The notes under the pieces were generated by a model. It had not been told where the DNA came from, did not search any database, and saw only the letters and a program-made list of their open reading frames with translations. A stretch of DNA of 39,422 bases from Armatimonadota bacterium (lineage in GTDB: Bacteria > Armatimonadota > Fimbriimonadia > Fimbriimonadales > ATM1): assembly GCA_022567555.1 (NCBI GenBank), contig JADFGT010000015.1, positions 1-39,422 on the forward strand, given 5' to 3'. Each line of letters starts with the position of its first letter. Position 1 is the first letter of the stretch. This document shows positions 32,819 through 39,422 of this stretch, in pieces. Made by a program: the position numbers and the translations under genes.

Positions 32819-33697
32819 ATGAGCGACCAGCGAATCATCGTCAAAAAAGTCCGGAAGGTCGGGAAGGCGCCCGCCGCCGGAACCTGGAAAGTCGCGTTCG
32901 CCGACTTTATGACCGCCATGATGGCGTTCTTCCTGGTCATGTGGATCATCGGCCTGGATGAGAACACCCGGAGCGCGATAGCCGGCTATTTCAACGACCC
33001 GCTCGACTTCAATAAGAAGGCGAAGGGAAGCACATTGGACGATCTGCTCAGCCCGAAGGTAGTCGACCCCGGGAATCCGGCAAGCGTTCACAACCCCGAA
33101 GGCCTGAGATGGCAGGACGAAGAAAGGGCGGAACTGGAACGGATCCGCCGCGAATTCGAAACGGCCGTTGCGGAGGACCCTGATCTCAAGGAGATAGAGG
33201 CGTTTGTGGACAGCCGGATTACGGACGAGGGTCTGGTGATTGAGTTCCTCGAAGGCGTGGGTAACGTCTTCTTTGAAACCGGCAGCGCGACAGTCCGTCC
33301 GATCGCCCGTAAGATCTTCGTGCAGCTCGGCGAGGTCCTTGCAGAGGCGGAGAGACACATCGCAATAGACGGGCACACCGACTCCAGACCGTATCCGCCT
33401 GGGGCGCGATATGACAACTGGCACCTATCTCAGGATAGAGCCCTCGCCACGTTGACCGTAATCCGCTCGGCCGGAGTCAAGGATAGGAACGTGCTGGCTG
33501 TGCGCGGATTCGCCGACCGGCGGCTTCGTTTCCCCGAAGACCCGCTTCACTTCTCAAATCGGCGCGTGACCGTTCTCCTGCCGTTCCGCTGGATGGAAGA
33601 ACGGGTGGTGGGCTCCGCCCGCGAACTCAAAAGGCCGCTCCAAGCGCACGTCGCAAAGCCGATAGACATCCGCTCGCCTCAGAAGCCGTCAGAATAG
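32819..33697 (+). CDS. motB: Flagellar motor stator protein MotB
   Basis: A 292-residue protein from ATG 32819. A basic N-terminal tail precedes a single membrane span with the essential proton-carrying Asp (AFADFMTAMMAFFLVMWIIG; Asp at about residue 29). A plug/linker region leads to an OmpA-like peptidoglycan-binding domain: NVFFETGSATVRPIARKI, IAIDGHTDSRPY and SNRRVTVLLPFRW. It anchors the MotA stator ring to the cell wall. The stop is 5 bases before the desulfurase start, suggesting cotranscription. Confidence 0.92.
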   Translation: MSDQRIIVKKVRKVGKAPAAGTWKVAFADFMTAMMAFFLVMWIIGLDENTRSAIAGYFNDPLDFNKKAKGSTLDDLLSPKVVDPGNPASVHNPEGLRWQDEERAELERIRREFETAVAEDPDLKEIEAFVDSRITDEGLVIEFLEGVGNVFFETGSATVRPIARKIFVQLGEVLAEAERHIAIDGHTDSRPYPPGARYDNWHLSQDRALATLTVIRSAGVKDRNVLAVRGFADRRLRFPEDPLHFSNRRVTVLLPFRWMEERVVGSARELKRPLQAHVAKPIDIRSPQKPSE

Positions 33698-33702
33698 AGG
33701 GC

Positions 33703-34878
33703 GTGCAGCGCATCTACCTGGATCACGCGGCGACCGCGCCGCTGGACGCCGCCGCCCGGGAGGCCATGCGGCCCTGGCTGTCCGACAGGTTCCAAAACCC
33801 GAGCAGCCTCTACGAGGGCGGACGCCGTGCTCGCATGGCCCTCGACGAAGCCCGCGAAACGCTGGCCGAAGCGCTGCGCTGCCTGCCGGGAGAGGTCGTT
33901 TTCACATCGTCAGGAACGGAGGCCGCCAACCTTGCACTTATAGGCGTGGCGCTGGCGAGGCGCGATGGAAAGCGCAACCGCGTCCTCTTCGGTGCGACCG
34001 AACACCATTGTGTCCTTAGCACTGCGCCGCTCCTCGAATCGTTCGGTTACACGGTAGAGATGATCCCAGTCGGTCCGGACGGGCGGGTCAAACGTGAGTC
34101 GCTGGAGGAGAGACTTGGAGACGACGTCCTGCTTCTCAGTGTGATGCACGCGAACAATGAGACCGGTGTCATCTCCGACGCAGCCGCCATAGGGGGGGCA
34201 TGCAGGGAGCGGGGCATTCTTTATCACTGTGACGCTGTTCAGACTTTCGGACTGCTGCCGGTTTGCGCAGACGACCTAAATGCCGACCTGATATCGGTCT
34301 CCGCCCATAAACTGTACGGGCCGAAGGGAGCCGGTGCGCTCTATGTGCGCGCAGGCGTGAAGCCGCAGCCGATGACGGTCGGCGGCGCGCAGGAGCGTGA
34401 GGTGCGGGCCGGCACTGAGAACGTCCCGGCGATTGTGGGCTTCGCGGCTGCGGTTCAAGTCGCGCTGAAGGACACGAGCCGGGCAGACCGCTTCGCAGCA
34501 GTCCGTGACCGGTTTATGGAAAAGACCGCCTCCGCATTCAGCGCCGCCTGCCTGCCCGAACCCATATACACGGTACCGGGAACCGTCGGTCGCCGGATGC
34601 TGCCCGGCCACGCCCACCTGCGGGTTCCGGGCGCGGACGCCGAGGCGACCCTCATCAACCTGGACCGCCTGGGCGTTGACGCCGGAAGCGGCGCGGCATG
34701 CAGCAGCGGCAGCATCGAGCCGTCGCACGTGCTGCAGGCGATGGGCTTCTCGGAAAAGGAGTCGCGCGAGGGACTGCGGTTCACGTTCGGCAAAGACTCG
34801 ACGGTCGAAGAGGCGGACGAAGCTGCGAGGCGCTTGGCCGAAGGCGCGGGCCAGGTCCTGGCCGTTCAAAAGGGATAG
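33703..34878 (+). CDS. Cysteine desulfurase (NifS/IscS-like, class V aminotransferase)
   Basis: A 391-residue PLP enzyme from GTG 33703. The opening QRIYLDHAATAPLD, the MHANNETGVISD block, the PLP-lysine motif SVSAHKLYGPKGAGALYVRA (Lys near residue 202) and the catalytic-Cys loop GSGAACSSGSIEPSHVL (Cys near 333) are all present. It takes sulfur from cysteine for iron-sulfur clusters or tRNA thiolation. The length and active-site loop are of the IscS/NifS type rather than SufS. No scaffold gene (iscU, sufU) or mnmA is adjacent, so the sulfur acceptor is unknown. Confidence 0.92.
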   Translation: MQRIYLDHAATAPLDAAAREAMRPWLSDRFQNPSSLYEGGRRARMALDEARETLAEALRCLPGEVVFTSSGTEAANLALIGVALARRDGKRNRVLFGATEHHCVLSTAPLLESFGYTVEMIPVGPDGRVKRESLEERLGDDVLLLSVMHANNETGVISDAAAIGGACRERGILYHCDAVQTFGLLPVCADDLNADLISVSAHKLYGPKGAGALYVRAGVKPQPMTVGGAQEREVRAGTENVPAIVGFAAAVQVALKDTSRADRFAAVRDRFMEKTASAFSAACLPEPIYTVPGTVGRRMLPGHAHLRVPGADAEATLINLDRLGVDAGSGAACSSGSIEPSHVLQAMGFSEKESREGLRFTFGKDSTVEEADEAARRLAEGAGQVLAVQKG

Positions 34879-34908
34879 CCCTGGGTTGCAAGCAAGAAGC
34901 GCAACACA

Positions 34909-35805
34909 TCAGTTCCCCATCCGCTTCCACGCATCCGCCCCCTGGGAAGCGCCGCTACGGCCGCGGTCGAGGAACTCGAGGGCCGGGCGGTCCCCCCACT
35001 GCTCCCTCTCGCGGGTGCCCTCCACCACTTCCAACGGCTGATCGGGAGCGAACGCCGTCTCGCCGGGCTTCATCGGCACGCCGATCAGCGCCTGCTGCGC
35101 CGCAGCGATCACCATCTTGGCCGCCGTCTCCCGCAGGTCGTCCCCTATGCCGAACATCTCATATTCCGCAAGGTTGAACTTCGATAGCCCGCGAGTGCTC
35201 ACCCACCACCCGTCCTTCAGCCGAATCAACTTGACGGCGCCGATGTCGCGGAAATCGATGCGGGGGTCCATTCGCCCCGGTGCCCGCATCTCGTCCGGAA
35301 GCCGGTAAGTTTCGGCCTGTGGGTCGGCCACGAGGCCCTCCGTTAGGAGAGCCAGCCTCCGCGCCACGTCCAACATGAACTGCACGGCCGGATACACCTC
35401 TGAGCTGTATCCTTCGAACATCAGGTTTAGGAGATGTTCCGCCTCCTCGGCCCGGCGAAGCCTCTCGCCGACAAGACCCGCCGCCCCCAACATCTGCGGG
35501 TCGTCGGGCAGGCGAAACTGTTTCACCTCTGCGCGGCGAAAGACGTCCAGCCGCACGACGTCCTTTTTCTCCGGTGTCGTCAACGCGTAACTGCCGCGTT
35601 GCAACGGCTTATTCAGAAGGTCGCGGCTTGCGCCTTTCATCAGCGGTGCGCCATATCCGCGCACAGCCTCATTGCTTCCGTCCGGATTGATGACCTCGAG
35701 CAGCGTCGGCAACGCCCCGGGCCCGCCCAAAACCGACAGATAAAAGTTCCGGTTGATGGTAAGGCCGGAGGCTGCGGCACGCTTCCGGAACGGCCAGAGC
35801 GGCAT
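34909..35805 (-). CDS. Protein of unknown function, last gene of the envelope operon
   Basis: A 298-residue protein with no signal peptide or membrane span that I can see. It opens MPLWPFRKRAAASGLTINRN and includes a long helical middle (LGAAGLVGERLRRAEEAEHL, then FMLDVARRLALL) and a LIRLKDGWWVSTRGLSKFNL segment that reads as a beta hairpin. I recognise no family. It begins 9 bases after the ABC ATPase stop on the same strand, so it is probably cotranscribed with it. Confidence 0.65.
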   Translation of the reverse strand: MPLWPFRKRAAASGLTINRNFYLSVLGGPGALPTLLEVINPDGSNEAVRGYGAPLMKGASRDLLNKPLQRGSYALTTPEKKDVVRLDVFRRAEVKQFRLPDDPQMLGAAGLVGERLRRAEEAEHLLNLMFEGYSSEVYPAVQFMLDVARRLALLTEGLVADPQAETYRLPDEMRAPGRMDPRIDFRDIGAVKLIRLKDGWWVSTRGLSKFNLAEYEMFGIGDDLRETAAKMVIAAAQQALIGVPMKPGETAFAPDQPLEVVEGTREREQWGDRPALEFLDRGRSGASQGADAWKRMGN

Positions 35806-35814
35806 GCCGCCAGT

Positions 35815-36933
35815 CTACCGAATCGCGTCTCCGGTGCCCGGATCGAAGAAGTGCACGTCTTCCGGAAGAATCCAGAGAGGCAGTTCCGCTCCCTCAGGCG
35901 TCGGGACGTCGGCCCGCAAGGAGGCTGTGAGATCGGATTCCCCCAACCGCAGATAAACGGTTTTCGTCGCGCCGAGCGGCTCCACCACGTCCACCTTAGG
36001 CTTCAGTTGCACGCCGGGGCCCTGCGGCCGGAACGCCTCGGGGCGAATCCCAACGAGCACGCTTGCAAGCGACCGGGCGCCGTCCGGAACGGGCAGTTCC
36101 GCGCCTGCTACCAGCGCGACGCCGTCTCGCACTTCCGCCTCCAATTGATTCATCGGCGGCGTACCGATGAATGAGCCGACAAACGCGTTCGCCGGTTGTC
36201 GATACAACACGTCGGGAGTAGCGTATTGTTGCAGCACGCCGCCTTTGAGTACGGCGATCCGGTCGCCCATCGTCATCGCCTCCACCTGGTCGTGGGTCAC
36301 GTAAACGGTTGTAATCCCGAGCTGCCGGTGGAGGCGCATCAGTTCGGAGCGCATCTGCACTCGCAGTTTCGCGTCCAGGTTGCTCAGCGGCTCGTCCATC
36401 AGGAACACCTGCGGCTCGCGTACGATGGCCCGTCCGAGCGCCACACGCTGCCGCTCGCCTCCGCTCAGCTGGCGCGGGCGGCGTCGCAGGAGGTCTTCGA
36501 GCCCGAGCAGCCGGGCCGTTTTGCGCACCAGCGATTCAATGCGCTCGCGTCGCTTGGCCGCCTCCTTCGGGTGCGACATCCGCCACCAAAAGGAGCGCAG
36601 CAGCCGGATTCGCAGGCCGAAGGACATGTTCTCGAAAACGTTCATGTGCGGGTAAAGGGCGTAACTCTGGAACACCATCGCGATGTCCCGGTCCTTCGGC
36701 GGCACGTCATTCACGACCCGTCCGCCGATGGTTATTTCTCCTGCTGTGAGTTCCTCCAGTCCTGCGATCAGGCGGAGTGCTGTCGTTTTTCCGCAGCCGC
36801 TCGGCCCGACGAGGACCGCGAACTCGCCCTCATTCACCTCAAGCGAGAGGTTCTCCACGGCGGTTACGTCGCCGAACCGCTTGGTCACGCCCCTAAGGCT
36901 CACACCCGCCACGAAGTTCAATGTACCCGCCAT
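35815..36933 (-). CDS. Sugar-type ABC transporter ATP-binding protein (UgpC/MsmK/MalK family)
   Basis: A 372-residue ATPase. Walker A is GPSGCGKTTALRLIAGLEEL, the signature is LSGGERQRVALGRAIVREP, Walker B is VFLMDEPLSNLDAKLR and the H-loop is YVTHDQVEAMTMGDRIAVL. After the ATPase come the TOBE-type regulatory domains usual in this family. There is an extra basic insertion before the signature (LLRSFWWRMSHPKEAAKRRE). No permease or solute-binding gene is nearby; such orphan ATPases can power several sugar importers. It starts 6 bases after the preceding glycosyltransferase stop. Confidence 0.92.
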   Translation of the reverse strand: MAGTLNFVAGVSLRGVTKRFGDVTAVENLSLEVNEGEFAVLVGPSGCGKTTALRLIAGLEELTAGEITIGGRVVNDVPPKDRDIAMVFQSYALYPHMNVFENMSFGLRIRLLRSFWWRMSHPKEAAKRRERIESLVRKTARLLGLEDLLRRRPRQLSGGERQRVALGRAIVREPQVFLMDEPLSNLDAKLRVQMRSELMRLHRQLGITTVYVTHDQVEAMTMGDRIAVLKGGVLQQYATPDVLYRQPANAFVGSFIGTPPMNQLEAEVRDGVALVAGAELPVPDGARSLASVLVGIRPEAFRPQGPGVQLKPKVDVVEPLGATKTVYLRLGESDLTASLRADVPTPEGAELPLWILPEDVHFFDPGTGDAIR

Positions 36934-36939
36934 CGCGAG

Positions 36940-37977
36940 TCACACCCGACGCAGTTTCCTTACGACCTCCTCCGGCTCGATGGCCGGCAAGCCGTCAGGT
37001 CCCTGATAAAGCGCAGAATCCCTGCGTCCGAAAGGCCCGGTGCGCGCCGGGTCGGTCGGGCCCATTATCGCCACCACCGGCTTTCCGAGAGCCACGGCGA
37101 TGTGCAGCGAGCCTGTGTCGCCCGCGACGTGCGCGTTCGCACAAGAGAGCAGAGCGACGAGTTCCGCCAGGCTCGTCCGCCCAACCAGGCTCGGGGGGGG
37201 CACGTCCATCTGCGCGCACAGTTCATCGTAAGTTTCTGTGTCGCCCGGACCGCCGATCACAAACGGCGCCCAGCCCTCATCGCGGAGCATCGGGATCAGC
37301 CGCGCGTAATGCGAGACCGGCCATCGTTTCTCCGGTTTGCCCGCGCCGAGGTTTATCGCGAGCGAGCGGCCGTGGAGACTCAGCGCGTCCAGTTTCGCCT
37401 TGGATGACGCAAGCGCGTCCGGCTGCGGCTCAAGATCAAACTCGACGGGCGTTTGCCGTCTGTCGTTCGGAGGCTTGACGTGAAACAACTTGTCTGCGAC
37501 CGCCAAGTATTGTTCTATCACGTGCATTCCTTCTTCCCGAGGCTTCACTCCACGGCTGAAAAGCCACGAGAACTCGCGCTGCCAATGAAAACCTAACTTA
37601 CGCTTGGCGCCGCTCAGCCAGACGATTCTTGCGCTCTTGAACAGACCCTGCATGTCGAGCGCGGTCGTGTACCTCTCGGCACGCAGGCGTTCTCGCAACG
37701 CAACCAAGTCGCGCAAACTTGGGCGGCGCGGGACCTCGATTAACTCATGTATGGCCCGGTGGCCCCGCAACAGATCGGCGAAGTTCTCCTGCACGACCCA
37801 ATGCAACTCGGAGTCGGGCAGCGCTCTCCTTATCGCAACGGCAGACGGCAGCGTGTGTATGATGTCGCCGATTGCGGAAAGGCGTACGAGGAGGATCTTT
37901 TCTGGCCGGCCCTCCGCAGGAGTCTCTTCTTCAAACAGATTTCTCAGTTCTTCCTCCGGATCACTCTCTCGCGACAT
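36940..37977 (-). CDS. Family-9 glycosyltransferase (heptosyltransferase-like), second copy in the operon
   Basis: A 345-residue GT9 protein. An acidic 27-residue N-terminal extension precedes the family opening ILLVRLSAIGDIIHTLPSA; the nucleotide-sugar region reads GDTGSLHIAVALGKPVVAIM with a GPTDPARTGPFG loop. GT9 enzymes transfer heptose or related sugars onto the LPS core on the cytoplasmic face of the inner membrane. The acceptor and donor cannot be told from sequence. It overlaps the end of the upstream GT9 gene by 17 bases and shares only family-level similarity with it. Confidence 0.88.
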   Translation of the reverse strand: MSRESDPEEELRNLFEEETPAEGRPEKILLVRLSAIGDIIHTLPSAVAIRRALPDSELHWVVQENFADLLRGHRAIHELIEVPRRPSLRDLVALRERLRAERYTTALDMQGLFKSARIVWLSGAKRKLGFHWQREFSWLFSRGVKPREEGMHVIEQYLAVADKLFHVKPPNDRRQTPVEFDLEPQPDALASSKAKLDALSLHGRSLAINLGAGKPEKRWPVSHYARLIPMLRDEGWAPFVIGGPGDTETYDELCAQMDVPPPSLVGRTSLAELVALLSCANAHVAGDTGSLHIAVALGKPVVAIMGPTDPARTGPFGRRDSALYQGPDGLPAIEPEEVVRKLRRV

Positions 37978-38941
37978 GGCCCGCCCTCAATCGCATTAGG
38001 CACTTCTCAAGCACCGCGTCCGCCCTCACCGACAAGATGTCCCCCCCCGACTCCACCACCGCTTCCGGCTGGCCGAACGGGTGATAAACCGACGGTGACA
38101 TGTGGCCGAACACCGTTACGCACGGCACCCCGAACGCGGCGGCGATGTGCGCGGTCCCGGTGTCGCCGCTGAGGTGCAGGCGACTTCGTCGAATAACTTC
38201 GGCGGTCTGCAGCAGAGTCGTCCTACCGACCCAGTCGTCGGCCTCGGCGGCCGCAAGGTACCGGTCGCGCAGGGCCTCCTCTCCTCGACCCCCAACCAGC
38301 ACGACCCGCAGACCCTCGGTCCGCAGCGCGCGGCCAACTTGAGCAAATCGCTCCGGCGGCCACAGTTTCTCCGGTGTAGTGCTTCCGAGATGTACGGTCG
38401 CCCAGCCGCCGGGTCCCAGCCGCCCGTCCACGAACTTCGCTTGTTCCGGCCCAACCGGAATCCCGAACTCGTAACTGCGCGTACGGAAACCGGCCGCGCC
38501 GACGGCCTCGATGTAGGCGTCAACGGCGTGGAGGTCGGCGGCGGGCATTACAACGCGTCCGCCCACGGACCTTGAGAACGGGTCGGTCGGATTCAGAATG
38601 AACTTTTTCCGTGCTCCGCAAAAAAGCATTGCAAGGGCCGTCTTGCCGTGGCCGTGCATGTCAATCGCCGTGTCCGGTTTGAAGCGCCGCACCTGAAGGT
38701 AACCCCGCAACTGTTCTCTCCATGTCAGCGGGTTCCAGCCCGAGCTCCGGTATCGGCCGCGGTCGAAGCAGAAAACGCGATCAATAGCGGGATGTCCTCG
38801 CACCAACTCTCGAAAGCGTGTCTCCACAAACCACGCAACTTCCGCATCCGGATCGGAAGCGCGCACCGTGGCGGCGGCGGGGAGCGCCATTACGATGTCC
38901 CCGATCGCGCTCCACCGTATCAGCAGAACACGCTCAGGCAT
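37961..38941 (-). CDS. Family-9 glycosyltransferase (heptosyltransferase-like), first copy in the operon
   Basis: A 326-residue GT9 protein opening VLLIRWSAIGDIVMALPAAA, with the C-terminal GDTGTAHIAAAFGVPCVTVF and SPSVYHPFGQ segments of the donor-binding domain. Presumed role: adding a core sugar to lipid A-linked oligosaccharide. Its ATG (38939-38941) overlaps the stop of the upstream acyltransferase by 8 bases. Neighbouring lipid A-type acyltransferase and second GT9 support an LPS-assembly operon. Confidence 0.88.
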   Translation of the reverse strand: MPERVLLIRWSAIGDIVMALPAAATVRASDPDAEVAWFVETRFRELVRGHPAIDRVFCFDRGRYRSSGWNPLTWREQLRGYLQVRRFKPDTAIDMHGHGKTALAMLFCGARKKFILNPTDPFSRSVGGRVVMPAADLHAVDAYIEAVGAAGFRTRSYEFGIPVGPEQAKFVDGRLGPGGWATVHLGSTTPEKLWPPERFAQVGRALRTEGLRVVLVGGRGEEALRDRYLAAAEADDWVGRTTLLQTAEVIRRSRLHLSGDTGTAHIAAAFGVPCVTVFGHMSPSVYHPFGQPEAVVESGGDILSVRADAVLEKCLMRLRAGHVARE

Positions 38942-39422
38942 CCAGAAGCCCCTTTCGGCGCGCAGCCTTCCAGCGGTCGTGCATCCAGAGCCACTGCTCA
39001 GGACTCTGCCGGATCATCTGTTCAAGGGCCTCGTTTACGGCGGTCATTATCCGTTTTATGTCCTCGTCACGGTCTCCGGAAAGATCCGGCGTCTTCAGAG
39101 GCCGGACTTCAAGACGGTAGCGGCCACCATCGGTTTGCATGCAAAAACAGCTGAGGATAGGCGCGCCGGTTCTAAGATGGAAAACAGCGGGACCGCTAAC
39201 AGTGCCGGCGGGGAATCCGAAGAACGGCACGTAGATCTCCCATGTGTTTTGGTCGGGCAGGATGCCGACGACTTCGTTCCGATTGAGGCGCCGAAGGATC
39301 TCGCGCGCCGCGCTCCCGCGGACGAAAAGGCCCACGCCTTCAAGGCGCCGGACGCGGTTCACCAGTCGCGTGAGCCGGGCGTCGTTCGCGTCCCTCACAA
39401 CCACGCCCACCCCGTCGCCCCT
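38934..39422 (-). CDS. Lipid A biosynthesis-type (LpxL/HtrB-like) lysophospholipid acyltransferase, partial
   Basis: The frame is open to the right edge, so the N-terminus and the HX4D catalytic box lie outside the window. The visible 162 residues include VVGILPDQNTWEIYVPFFGF, PAGTVSGPAVFHLRTGAPIL and the ending RQSPEQWLWMHDRWK, all standard for this family. These enzymes add secondary acyl chains to lipid A in the inner membrane. GTG 39408-39410 is unlikely to be the true start, because codons before it stay in frame and fit the family. Confidence 0.85.
   Translation of the reverse strand, partial: RGDGVGVVVRDANDARLTRLVNRVRRLEGVGLFVRGSAAREILRRLNRNEVVGILPDQNTWEIYVPFFGFPAGTVSGPAVFHLRTGAPILSCFCMQTDGGRYRLEVRPLKTPDLSGDRDEDIKRIMTAVNEALEQMIRQSPEQWLWMHDRWKAARRKGLLDA

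Noticed and set aside
32231-33424. A 397-codon - strand ORF opposite motA/motB
   Set aside because: Antisense shadow of two well-recognised genes; no motif or start signal.
36196-37407. A 403-codon + strand ORF opposite the ABC ATPase and a GT9 gene
   Set aside because: Antisense to conserved motifs of both genes; no independent support.
1-39422. tRNA, rRNA and CRISPR arrays
   Set aside because: No T-loop-like GGTTCGAATCC pattern, rRNA signature or regularly spaced short repeats were seen by eye in the intergenic regions; a covariance search would be decisive.

Overview
This 39.4-kb window is GC-rich, densely coded chromosomal DNA from a bacterium with two membranes. Evidence for an outer membrane is a lipid A-type acyltransferase next to two family-9 (heptosyltransferase-type) glycosyltransferases, several lipoprotein signal peptides, a periplasmic PBP4-type enzyme, and a MotA/MotB stator pair. 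The mix of poorly known exported protein families, a DUF2961 protein, HslV, RarA and an ImuB/DnaE-type polymerase pair suggests an uncultivated lineage, perhaps Armatimonadota or a neighbouring phylum. I cannot place it with confidence from sequence alone. No rRNA, tRNA or CRISPR array was seen.

Left part (1-6.1 kb): the tail of an unknown gene, then four consecutive genes for related exported proteins, a MoxR-type AAA+ ATPase and a PBP4-type D,D-carboxypeptidase, all on the + strand. A toxin-antitoxin cassette interrupts the moxR-dacB junction. The toxin gene is broken, and the last 18 codons of moxR appear on both sides of the cassette. From 6.1 to 10.4 kb, on the - strand, are two tandem, translationally coupled paralogues with an N-terminal STN (secretin-like) domain; a third relative lies at 14.5-16.2 kb. 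Between them are a small hypothetical protein, a DUF2961 (GH172-type) secreted protein, a RidA protein and a MazF-type toxin with its antitoxin.

Middle part (16.2-22.8 kb): a two-gene error-prone polymerase unit. It consists of an ImuB-like Y-family protein that has lost its catalytic acidic residues and a DnaE2-like polymerase with an unusual N-terminal extension. A perfect 22-bp dyad overlapping a -10 box lies upstream and is a good candidate for a damage-response operator. A SIS-domain sugar-phosphate isomerase-like protein and a Doc-like protein with a degenerate active site follow.

From 22.8 to 31.6 kb: an anchored TolB-like propeller protein, RarA, a roughly 0.8-kb gene-poor stretch with imperfect direct repeats and an AT-rich patch, a small hypothetical protein, HslV, a PhoR-like histidine kinase, an ECF sigma factor with a zinc-finger anti-sigma factor, a RelE-type toxin with an AbrB-like antitoxin and a striking operator/promoter, a chimeric small ORF, and homogentisate 1,2-dioxygenase.

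Right part (31.9-39.4 kb): motA, motB and a cysteine desulfurase on the + strand, facing a five-gene - strand operon (acyltransferase, two GT9 enzymes, sugar-type ABC ATPase, unknown protein) that runs off the right edge. The most interesting items are the moxR-tail duplication around the toxin-antitoxin cassette, the ImuB/DnaE2 unit with its dyad operator, and the STN tandem pair with a patch of near-identity that suggests gene conversion.
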